Assembly: GCF_000177215.2 (NCBI RefSeq)
Contig: NZ_CM001368.1
Coordinates: 1,488,001 to 1,552,000, forward strand
Direction: 5' to 3'
DNA from: Solidesulfovibrio carbinoliphilus subsp. oakridgensis
Lineage (GTDB): Bacteria; Desulfobacterota; Desulfovibrionia; Desulfovibrionales; Desulfovibrionaceae
Length of the DNA: 64,000 nucleotides
Positions 27,143-34,770 of the stretch are shown in pieces. The position numbers and the translations under genes are program-made. The notes under the pieces were generated by a model. The model did no database searches. It was not told the origin of the DNA and saw only the letters and a program-made list of their open reading frames with translations. Position 1 is the first letter of the stretch, and the number at the start of each line of letters is the position of its first letter.

Positions 27143-28669
27143 ATGCCCGATTCGCCTGTCCTTGTCACCGGTGCCACCGGCTACGTCGGCAGCCGGCTTG
27201 TCCCCAGGCTCCTGGCCGCCGGATACCGTGTCCGGGCCGTGGGCCGCTCCCTGGACAAGCTGGCCGCGCGTCCTTTTGCCGCCCATCCCCGGGTCGAGCT
27301 GGCCGAGGCCGACATGCGCGACCTGCCGGCCATGCGCCGGGCCGCAGCCGGCTGCGGCCCGGCCTATTACCTCGTCCACTCCATGCATCCGGGCAACCGT
27401 GATTTCGCCGCCGAGGACCGCGAGGCGGCCATGGTCATGGCCCGGGCCGCGGACGACGCCGGGATTTCCCGCATCATCTATCTCGGGGGCCTCGGCCTTG
27501 ACTCCGACAACCTGAGCCCGCATCTGCGCTCGCGCCACGAAGTGGGCAAGATCCTCGGCTACGGCCGGGTGCCCGTCACCCACCTGCGCGCCGCCATGAT
27601 CCTCGGTTCGGGCAGCGCCTCCTTCGAGATCATGCGCTACCTCGTGGACCGGCTGCCGGCCATGGTGGCTCCCCGCTGGGTGCGCAACCGCTGCCAGCCC
27701 ATCGCCGTCACCGACGTGCTCGGCTATCTGGCGGACTGCCTGGCCGAGCCCCGCACCGTGGGCCAAACTTTTGATATCGGCGGGCCGGATGTCCTGACCT
27801 ACGCGGAAATTTTCGCCCTCTACGCCCGGGTGGCCGGCCTCCCCCGCCGGATCATCATTCCGGTGCCGCTTTTGAGCCCCCGGCTGTCCACCTATTGGAT
27901 GCAGCTCATCACACCACTGCCCCGCTCGCTCATCGTGCCGCTGGTCGAGGGCCTCCGAAACGAGGTCGTCTGCCGCGACAGCCGCATCCTGGACATCCTG
28001 CCGCGCGAGCGCCTGACCTGCCGGGAGGCCATCGCCCGGGCCCTGGGCAAGATCCGCCAGAACGCCGTGGAATCCACCTGCGCCGACGCCGGGTATGTGG
28101 CCCCGGCCGAATGGACGGCCTGCGGCGATGCGCCCTATGCCGGCGGCGCGGCCTACGAGTGCGCCTACCGGGCCGTGGTCAGGGCCAGGCCCGAGGCGGT
28201 CTGGCGGGCCATTGCCGCCATCGGCGGGGACACGGGCTGGTATTACGGCAACGTGTTGTGGCGGATCAGGGGCTTTTGCGACCAGCTGGTCGGCGGCGTG
28301 GGCCTGCGGCGGGTGACCATCCGGCGGGAGGCGCTTCGGGTCGGGGACCCGCTGGATTTCTGGCGGGTGCTGGCGATCAAGGAAAACCGCCGGCTGGTCC
28401 TTTTGGCCGAGATGCGGACCCCGGGCGCGGCGCTTCTGGAATTCCGCCTGGCTCCGGCCGGGGCCGAGGCCACGGAGATCACCATCCAATCGCGGTTTCT
28501 GCCCCGGGGGCTGGCCGGGCTCGTCTACTGGTACGCGCTCCTCGTGCCGCACCACCTGCTTTTTGCCGGCATGCTGCGCGGCGTGGCCCGGGCCGTGGGC
28601 GCGGCCTTCGCCTCCCCGCCCCGGCGACTCGCGCCGCAGCCGGCCTCCGGCACGAGGGGCGCGGCATGA
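27143..28669 (+). CDS. NAD(P)-binding SDR-family protein with C-terminal DUF2867
   Basis: A 508-residue protein. Residues 1-310 are an atypical short-chain dehydrogenase domain: TGATGYVG (9-16), AEADMRDLPAM, YYLVHSM in place of the catalytic YxxxK region, and IIYLGGLG. Residues about 330-500 are the DUF2867 domain, a START/SRPBCC-like fold (WYYGNVLWRIRGFCDQLVGG and ...RRVTIRREALRVGDPLDFW). Fused proteins of this type are common in bacteria; the substrate is unknown. The stop overlaps the GNAT gene start by 4 bp. Confidence 0.88.
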   Translation: MPDSPVLVTGATGYVGSRLVPRLLAAGYRVRAVGRSLDKLAARPFAAHPRVELAEADMRDLPAMRRAAAGCGPAYYLVHSMHPGNRDFAAEDREAAMVMARAADDAGISRIIYLGGLGLDSDNLSPHLRSRHEVGKILGYGRVPVTHLRAAMILGSGSASFEIMRYLVDRLPAMVAPRWVRNRCQPIAVTDVLGYLADCLAEPRTVGQTFDIGGPDVLTYAEIFALYARVAGLPRRIIIPVPLLSPRLSTYWMQLITPLPRSLIVPLVEGLRNEVVCRDSRILDILPRERLTCREAIARALGKIRQNAVESTCADAGYVAPAEWTACGDAPYAGGAAYECAYRAVVRARPEAVWRAIAAIGGDTGWYYGNVLWRIRGFCDQLVGGVGLRRVTIRREALRVGDPLDFWRVLAIKENRRLVLLAEMRTPGAALLEFRLAPAGAEATEITIQSRFLPRGLAGLVYWYALLVPHHLLFAGMLRGVARAVGAAFASPPRRLAPQPASGTRGAA

Positions 28670-29160
28670 CCGTCCCGGCCCGTGACCGCATCCGCCCGGC
28701 CCTGCCCGACGACGCCCCGGCCATGGCCCGGGTTTTCGCGGCCGCCATCGAGGGCAAGGCCGCCTGCAGCTACGGGCCGCGCGAACGGGCGGCCTGGATC
28801 GCCCGGGGATCGGCCGACCGCTTGGCGGCCATGGTCGAGGACCCGGACCACAACCTCTTCGTGGCCGAGGCGGGACCCGGGCCGACCGGCCTCACGGGAC
28901 TGGCCGGGCTGCGCGGCTGCGAGGTGAGCCTTCTTTACACCGCTCCCCTGGCCGCGCCCGGTACCGGAGCCCGGCTCCTTCGCGCCGTCGAGTCCCTGGC
29001 CCGGGAGATCGGGCTGGAGGGGCTGACCCTCAATGCTTCCCGAAACGCCCTGGCCTTCTACCTCGCCCAGGGCTACGCCGTCCTTCGCCTGGCCAACCGG
29101 CCCCTGCCCGGCGGCGTGTCCCTGCCGGTCTGCCTCATGGCCAAGACGCTGGCCCCCTGA
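28666..29160 (+). CDS. GNAT-family N-acetyltransferase
   Basis: A 164-residue acetyltransferase. GNAT features are IRPALPDDAPAMARVF at the N-terminus, VAEAGPGPTGLTGLAGLRG as the central sheet, LYTAPLAAPGTGARLLRAVE as a variant of the Q/RxxGxG/A acetyl-CoA loop, and LTLNASRNALAFYLAQGYAV at the C-terminus. It overlaps the upstream SDR/DUF2867 gene by 4 bp (ATGA), so translation is coupled. Acceptor unknown. Confidence 0.88.
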   Translation: MTVPARDRIRPALPDDAPAMARVFAAAIEGKAACSYGPRERAAWIARGSADRLAAMVEDPDHNLFVAEAGPGPTGLTGLAGLRGCEVSLLYTAPLAAPGTGARLLRAVESLAREIGLEGLTLNASRNALAFYLAQGYAVLRLANRPLPGGVSLPVCLMAKTLAP

Positions 29161-29824
29161 TCCCACCGTCCTCCCTCCCACGGCTCCTCGAACGATCCAC
29201 CGGGAATCCGGCCATTGTCCACGATTGGTGGTCCCGGCCCGGAACCGCGGGCAAGGCCATTTGCCGTACTCTCATCCTTTTCTTTTGGAATTCCGGCATG
29301 TTGACGACTTGCCCTCCGACCGGGCCGGACCGGGGGCGAAAGCGGCACGGGGATTGCTTTCCCTTCCGCGACGGTGCCGGCACGGCCGGGACCCCGCCAG
29401 AGGTCGCCAAACGGCGAAGGGGGATTCGGAGCAGCGCGGGCCCTCGTCGCGGGGCGGATACGCCCCGCGACGGGCACGCCTCCCCCGGAAACACTTCCCG
29501 CCTATAACGCGAGGGCCACTTCCTTCCCCCCGGAGGAAGCGGCCCTCGCCTGTTTTCCGCCGCTGCCCGTCCGCGCCCGGGGACACGAAAAAGGCCGCCA
29601 TTCCCGATGGAAAAGGCGGCCCGGGCTTTTCCGGGAGGTCCAGTCCCTGGGCCTGCCGGTCGGGAATCCACCGCCCCAGGCGGCTTCCGAGGCTCGCAAA
29701 AAGGTTGCCGGCCGGCTGCCGCCCGCACTACACCGCACCGGCGACGCCGGCCGCAGGGCACGGACCTTGTCTTGGCAACGGCAGTCTCCATCGTAATTGA
29801 AACCCACCCGTCGCAGGAAACATC
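29161..29824. other. 664-bp intergenic region with strong hairpins, possible structured RNA
   Basis: No ORF here has coding character. Three strong inverted repeats stand out. A perfect 12-bp hairpin lies at 29445-29472 (CGTCGCGGGGCG-GATA-CGCCCCGCGACG). A long one lies at 29508-29551 (GCGAGGGCC...GGCCCTCGC with an inner CTTCCT/AGGAAG) and is followed by CTGTTTT. A GGCCGCC...GGCGGCC hairpin at 29591-29619 is followed by CGGGCTTTT. One may terminate the SDR-GNAT transcript. Together they could mark a small RNA upstream of the FkbM gene. Confidence 0.45.
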
Positions 29825-30481
29825 ATGGCGCACGCTCTCAAGGACTTCCTCCAGCCTGGGGACCTGGTTTTCGATGTCGGGGCGAACATCGGGAAGAGCA
29901 CGCAACACTATCTGGATCTTGGCGCGCGCGTGGTGGCTTTTGAAGCAAATCCCCGGCTGGCCGCCACGCTGTGCCGCCGTTTTGCCGCCACTCCCCAGGC
30001 CTTCATCGAGAACAAAGCCGTTGCCGACAGGCCAGGAATCGTCACGCTCAACATCTGCACGCAATCCCCTGTCCTCTCCACCTGCAACCCGCAGTGGTTC
30101 ACGGGACGCTTCAAGCAATACCTCTGGGACGAGAAGGTTCAAGTGCCCTCCGTTACCCTGGACATGGCCATGGATTTTTTTGGCACTCCCCGCTTCATGA
30201 AGATTGATGTGGAGGGCTTCGAACGGCAAGTTCTTTCAGGTTTGTCACGCCCGATCGGGCTCTTGAGCTTTGAATTCACCATTGAATTCATCGAGAACAT
30301 GGGGCGTTGCCTGGAACATCTGGAGTCCATCGGCATGACCAAGTTCAATCTCGGTCTTGCCGAACACGACGCGTTGGCCTTGCCCGAATGGCTGTCCGGG
30401 GAGGAGGTCAAGACCTTGGCAGGGGATCTCGGGAGGCGGGATGGCGGCCTTTGGGGCGACGTTTACGCGATGCGGGGCTGA
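29825..30481 (+). CDS. FkbM-family methyltransferase
   Basis: A 218-residue SAM-dependent methyltransferase with motif I VFDVGANIGKST near the N-terminus, VVAFEANPRLA (acidic residue binding the SAM ribose) and the FkbM signature RFMKIDVEGFERQVL near 120-135. FkbM proteins O-methylate sugars or polyketides. The ATG at 29825 follows a weak GGAAA site. The gene is alone on this strand and converges on mqnE; two larger FkbM domains lie in the fusion protein at 32.4-34.8 kb. Confidence 0.88.
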   Translation: MAHALKDFLQPGDLVFDVGANIGKSTQHYLDLGARVVAFEANPRLAATLCRRFAATPQAFIENKAVADRPGIVTLNICTQSPVLSTCNPQWFTGRFKQYLWDEKVQVPSVTLDMAMDFFGTPRFMKIDVEGFERQVLSGLSRPIGLLSFEFTIEFIENMGRCLEHLESIGMTKFNLGLAEHDALALPEWLSGEEVKTLAGDLGRRDGGLWGDVYAMRG

Positions 30482-30637
30482 CAGGTGCCCGTTTCCCGTG
30501 GCGCACTTGCAGCCAGCCCGATCCGGCGAAATCGCCGCCCCGTGTTGCGATCCTTAAAGGATACGCCAGTCTTCTTTAAGAAAAAAAAAAAAACAATCAT
30601 CGCAGGTAATTACTCATGAAAGAAGTATGTCCTTTTT

Positions 30638-31741
30638 TCATGGACGCGACGAGCCGAGCGGCTTGAAATCCGGCGTCCGTTCCACCGGCACCATGCCGGC
30701 CGCCTCGATGGCGTGGCGCAGTTCGGAGAGCGTCAGGCCCTTGGGGCTGTCCGCCCCGGCGGCGTGGCCGATGCGCTCCTCGACGATGGTGCCGTCGAAG
30801 TCGTCGGCCCCGGCCCAAAGGGCCATCTGGGCCGCCTTGATGCCGAGCATGGCCCAGTAGGCCTTCAGATGCGGGATGTTGTCCAGGAAAAGCCGGGACA
30901 GGGCCATCAGGCGCAGGACCGTGACGCCGTCGGGCCCCTTGGCTCCGAGCGTGTTGTTGGCCGGCTGGTAGGCCAGCGGAATGAAGCAGGTGAACCCTCC
31001 GGTCAGGTCCTGCAGGTCGCGAAGCGCGGACAGGTGGGCCACCCGGTCGGCCCAGCTCTCGATGTGGCCAAACAGCATGGTGGCGTTGGTGGGCAGGCCC
31101 ATGCCGTGGGCCGTGGCGTGGATCTGCAGCCACCGCTCGCCCGTGATCTTCTCCGGACACAGCCGCGCGCGAAGGGCCGGGGAAAAGACCTCGGCCCCGC
31201 CGCCCGGCAGCATCATGAGCCCGGCCTCGCGCAGGGCCGAGAGGATCTCGAACTCGGAGACGCCCCGGGTGTCGGCCAGATGGGCCACCTCCACGGCGGT
31301 AAAGGCCTTGATGCCGGCGTCGGGCCGGGCCTTGGCGATGGCCCGGAGCATGTCCAGGTAGTATTCCAGCGGCAGCTCGGGATTGAGCCCGCCGACCACG
31401 TGGATCTCCCGGATGGGCGCGTCGCCGCGCGCGTCGAGATCGGCCACGATGTCGGCGGCGGAAAGCGTCCGGGCCCCGGGCGCGCCCTTGGTCTTGCTGA
31501 AGGCGCAAAACCGGCAGGCGTTGACGCAGACGTTGGTGAAATTCACGTGCACGTTGTGCACGTAGTAGGCGTTCCTGCCGTGCCGGGCCAGCCTGTCGTC
31601 CATGGCGGCGGCGCACAGGTCGTGCAGCGGCGCGGCCACGGCCAGGATGAGGGCCTCGTCGGGGGTCAGGCGCTGGCGGGAGCGGGCCTTGTCCAGGATG
31701 GCGGCGATATCATCGCCCGGGGGGGGTGTCATTGCATTCAT
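30638..31741 (-). CDS. mqnE: Aminofutalosine synthase MqnE (radical SAM)
   Basis: A 367-residue radical SAM enzyme with the 4Fe-4S motif CVNACRFC (Cys72, 76, 79) and the MqnE-type segments HVVGGLNPELPLEYY and MMLPGGGAEVFSP. MqnE joins SAM to the product of MqnA to make aminofutalosine in the futalosine route to menaquinone, the anaerobic respiratory quinone. MqnC is the related alternative, but the GLNPELPL and PGGGAEVF patterns favour MqnE. No other mqn gene is in the window. The start is ATG 31741, with ATG 31732 possible; neither has a clear SD. Confidence 0.9.
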   Translation of the reverse strand: MNAMTPPPGDDIAAILDKARSRQRLTPDEALILAVAAPLHDLCAAAMDDRLARHGRNAYYVHNVHVNFTNVCVNACRFCAFSKTKGAPGARTLSAADIVADLDARGDAPIREIHVVGGLNPELPLEYYLDMLRAIAKARPDAGIKAFTAVEVAHLADTRGVSEFEILSALREAGLMMLPGGGAEVFSPALRARLCPEKITGERWLQIHATAHGMGLPTNATMLFGHIESWADRVAHLSALRDLQDLTGGFTCFIPLAYQPANNTLGAKGPDGVTVLRLMALSRLFLDNIPHLKAYWAMLGIKAAQMALWAGADDFDGTIVEERIGHAAGADSPKGLTLSELRHAIEAAGMVPVERTPDFKPLGSSRP

Positions 31742-31846
31742 GGCGTTGCCGGGGTAGCATTTGACGGTCCGAACATTATGGGGTGGGAAGCCCTGTACCC
31801 CTTTTCCCCGCCGTCCGCCAGGGCGGCGGACCGTCGGAGGCCGGTC

Positions 31847-32413
31847 ATGTCACGGATTTCATGCGGCGCGCTGCTCGCCCTCCTCTGCGCCCTGGCGGCG
31901 GGCATGTCCACGGCCTGGCCGGCGCAGGCGGCCAGCCGGGCCACCGACGATTCCACCGCCGCCCTGTCCCGGTTTTTCCAGAGCAAGACCCGCGAACTGC
32001 CGGGCCAGCCCATCGATTTCCAGGTCATGGCCGGCTACGCCATGCTTCGCACCGGCGATCCCGAAAGCTCGGGCCGCTACGCCATGACCTCGATCAACGT
32101 GTCCCGGGTGGCGCCGGAGATCTACCGCCTGGACGTCAGCCTCGAAAAACCGCTGGCCCGGGACACCTGGTCCACCGACCAGCCCTACTTCTTCACCGAA
32201 AGCCGGACCTATTTTTTCTGGTACCAAAACGGCGAACAGATCATCTTCAAGGTGGGCGGGAAGAAAGTCGCCCTGCCCCTTGGCCGCAAGGACGTGCTGC
32301 GCGTGGACATCCACTCGCCGGACACCTACTCCATCGACCGGGAAACCATGTTCAAAAACATCAGCTTTGACGACGGCCCGGTCACCATCCACCTGCAACT
32401 GAAGTTCAAATAG
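31847..32413 (+). CDS. Secreted protein of unknown function
   Basis: A 188-residue protein with a signal peptide (MSRISCGALLALLCALAAG..., cut near AQAAS). The mature domain is beta-rich, with aromatic clusters (FFTESRTYFFWYQNG) and a repeated pattern of basic/acidic edges. I do not recognise the family. It lies 8 bp before the large FkbM-FkbM-GT11 gene on the same strand and is probably in the same transcript. Confidence 0.7.
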   Translation: MSRISCGALLALLCALAAGMSTAWPAQAASRATDDSTAALSRFFQSKTRELPGQPIDFQVMAGYAMLRTGDPESSGRYAMTSINVSRVAPEIYRLDVSLEKPLARDTWSTDQPYFFTESRTYFFWYQNGEQIIFKVGGKKVALPLGRKDVLRVDIHSPDTYSIDRETMFKNISFDDGPVTIHLQLKFK

Positions 32414-32421
32414 GAAGCTCC

Positions 32422-34764
32422 ATGGGAAGCGTCACCCCGGAGACGCGGCCCTCCGCGACGGCATCCTCCCCGCCATCCCGCGCCCCGGGGCCGGCCTGTG
32501 GGACGACCTCTTCCCGGACGGCCGGCCCGAATTCCTCCCTGCGGCCGATGCCCGAGGCCGGCCGGCCGAGCCCCGACGCGGAGGCCGCCGCGCGCCTGGG
32601 CGAGGCCGCGGCCCGCATCCGGCAGGGGCCGGAATACCGGGCGGCCAAACGGTTCGTGCGCCCGGGCGCGGTGGTCTTCGACGTGGGCGCCCACCGGGGG
32701 GCCTGGAGCCTGGCCGTGGCCGAGGGCGTCCCGTCTGTCGCCCTCCATCTGTTCGAGCCCCTGCCCGGGGCCTTTGCCGCCCTTGGGGCCACGATCCTCC
32801 GGCATTTTCCGGAGGCGCGCCTCCGCAACCTGGCCCTGGCCGACATGGCCGGCCGGCTGCGGTTCCACCACTACCGCGAAAGCCCCACCTGGAGCGGCTT
32901 TTTCCGGCGCCGCGGCGAGGAGGCCAGGGGGAGCGTCGGCGCGCCCGAGGTCCTGACCGTGGCCTGCGACACCCTGGACGCCTATTGCCGGACGGAGGGG
33001 ATCTTCCACATCGATTTTCTCAAGATCGACGTGGAAGGCGCGGAGCCGGCCGTCCTTCGGGGCGCGGCCGGGCTGCTGGCGGCCGGGGCCGTGGACGCCC
33101 TGCAGTTCGAGTACGGCGGCACCTTTGCCGACGCCCGGGCCACGTTGCGTTCCGCCTTCGACTTCCTGGCCTTGCGGGACTACGTGCTTTTTACCGAGGC
33201 GGACGGAGATTTCACGCCTGTGGAAACGTGGTCCGACCGGCTCGAGGACTACGCCTACGCCAACTACCTGGCCGTCCACCGCCGCCTTGCCGGCTGGTTT
33301 CTCGGCCGGCCGCCGGCCATGCTGGACCTGGGGGCCGAACTTCGGAGCCGGGGCATCCGGCCCCGGGGCGTCATCCACATCGGGGCCCACGAGGGCCGGG
33401 AACTGGCCGCCTACCGGGCCATGGGCGCGTCGCCCGTCCTTTTCATCGAGGCCAACCCGGCCGTGGCCGCCCGGCTTGAACGAAACGTGGCCGGGGAGCC
33501 GGACGTCTTCGTGGCCGTCTGCGCCGCCACCGACGGCGCGGCCGAAACCGCCACGCTCCACGTCACGAGCATGGACCAGAGCAGCTCGCTTTTGCCGCTC
33601 GGCGAGCACCTCGCCCTCTACCCCGGCATCGTGGAGACCGACGCGATCACGGTGCCGGCCGTGTCCCTGGACGCCCTGCTCGACCGGCTGGGTCTCGACC
33701 CGGCCGCTTTCAACCTGATCAACATCGACATCCAGGGCGCGGAGCTTGTCGCCCTTCGGGGCGCGGCGGCCACGCTCCCCCGCATCGAGGCCATTAATGC
33801 GGAGATCAACTACCGGGAGCTCTACCAGGGCTGCGTCCTGTCCCACCAGCTCGACGCCTTCCTCGCCGGCTTCGGCTTCGTGCGCGAGGCGGCCGTGTGT
33901 CCCTACGATCCGAGCTGGGGCGACGCCCTCTACGTCCGACGATCGATCCTCAGCATGGCCGACCTGGGGCAAAACGGCCGCTTCGCCAACCAGCTGTTCC
34001 AGTACGCCTTTTTAAGGCGCCACGCCGCCCGCCATCGTCTCACGGCCCAGGTCCCGGCCTGGGTGGGGAACTTCCTTTTCGGCGCGGCCGATCCGCCGCC
34101 GCCCCGGGCCCTGCCGCTGGTGCGCCAGACCTCCCCGGTCCCGGCCACGGACGCCGTGGCCGGGGCCGATCCGCCGGTCAGAAACGTGGACCTGTCCGGC
34201 TATTTCCAATTTCATTCCAGCTTTTACGCTGCGGACAAGGCCTTTTTCCGAAGCCTCTTTGCGCCCGTGCCCGAAATCAAGGCCCCCCTCGACGCGGCCC
34301 TCGACCGCCTGCTGGCCGGCCGGCGCACACTGGTCGCCCTGCACCTGCGGCGCGGGGACTACGGCTACGGCCACTTTTTCGTGGCCCCCTCCGCCTGGTA
34401 CCGCGACTGGCTGGCAGCGGTCTGGCCACACCTCCCCGACCCGCTCCTCTACATCGCCAGCGACGAGCCGGAGAAGGTCCTCCCGGACTTCGCGGACTAC
34501 GCTTCGGCCTCCCGGGCCGACCTCGGGGACCTCGGCACGATCGACGCCGTGTGCCCCTGCTATCCCGACTTCCACGTCCTGACCCGGGCCGACGGGCTGG
34601 CCATCTCCAACAGCTCCTTTTCCTTTGCCGCCGCCATGCAAAACGACCGGGCGACCGTCTTCATGCGCCCCCGGCTGGGGCTTGGAAAACTCATCCCCTT
34701 CGATCCCTTCGACGCGGAGGTCTTATTCCGCGACGAAACGGTCGAAAGCCACGGCGCCCCGTAA
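32422..34764 (+). CDS. Three-domain fusion: FkbM methyltransferase, FkbM methyltransferase, GT11-like glycosyltransferase
   Basis: A 780-residue protein with three complete modules. Residues about 80-290 are an FkbM domain (VFDVGAHRGAW at 85-95, FLKIDVEGAEPAVLRG). Residues about 310-510 are a second FkbM domain (VIHIGAHEGREL, FIEANP, NLINIDIQGAELVALRG). Residues about 515-775 resemble alpha-1,2-fucosyltransferase family GT11 (GQNGRFANQLFQYAF and LHLRRGDYGYG near 640). It may both methylate and extend a surface glycan. The first 42 residues are low-complexity, so ATG 32548 is an alternative start. It ends 6 bp before the GT2-GT4 gene. Confidence 0.88.
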   Translation: MGSVTPETRPSATASSPPSRAPGPACGTTSSRTAGPNSSLRPMPEAGRPSPDAEAAARLGEAAARIRQGPEYRAAKRFVRPGAVVFDVGAHRGAWSLAVAEGVPSVALHLFEPLPGAFAALGATILRHFPEARLRNLALADMAGRLRFHHYRESPTWSGFFRRRGEEARGSVGAPEVLTVACDTLDAYCRTEGIFHIDFLKIDVEGAEPAVLRGAAGLLAAGAVDALQFEYGGTFADARATLRSAFDFLALRDYVLFTEADGDFTPVETWSDRLEDYAYANYLAVHRRLAGWFLGRPPAMLDLGAELRSRGIRPRGVIHIGAHEGRELAAYRAMGASPVLFIEANPAVAARLERNVAGEPDVFVAVCAATDGAAETATLHVTSMDQSSSLLPLGEHLALYPGIVETDAITVPAVSLDALLDRLGLDPAAFNLINIDIQGAELVALRGAAATLPRIEAINAEINYRELYQGCVLSHQLDAFLAGFGFVREAAVCPYDPSWGDALYVRRSILSMADLGQNGRFANQLFQYAFLRRHAARHRLTAQVPAWVGNFLFGAADPPPPRALPLVRQTSPVPATDAVAGADPPVRNVDLSGYFQFHSSFYAADKAFFRSLFAPVPEIKAPLDAALDRLLAGRRTLVALHLRRGDYGYGHFFVAPSAWYRDWLAAVWPHLPDPLLYIASDEPEKVLPDFADYASASRADLGDLGTIDAVCPCYPDFHVLTRADGLAISNSSFSFAAAMQNDRATVFMRPRLGLGKLIPFDPFDAEVLFRDETVESHGAP

Positions 34765-34770
34765 TCTCCC

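Noticed and set aside
30579-30596. Run of 13 A between the FkbM gene and mqnE
   Set aside because: Possibly part of a terminator for one of the two convergent genes; no clean stem precedes the T-run on the mqnE strand, so it is not called as a feature.
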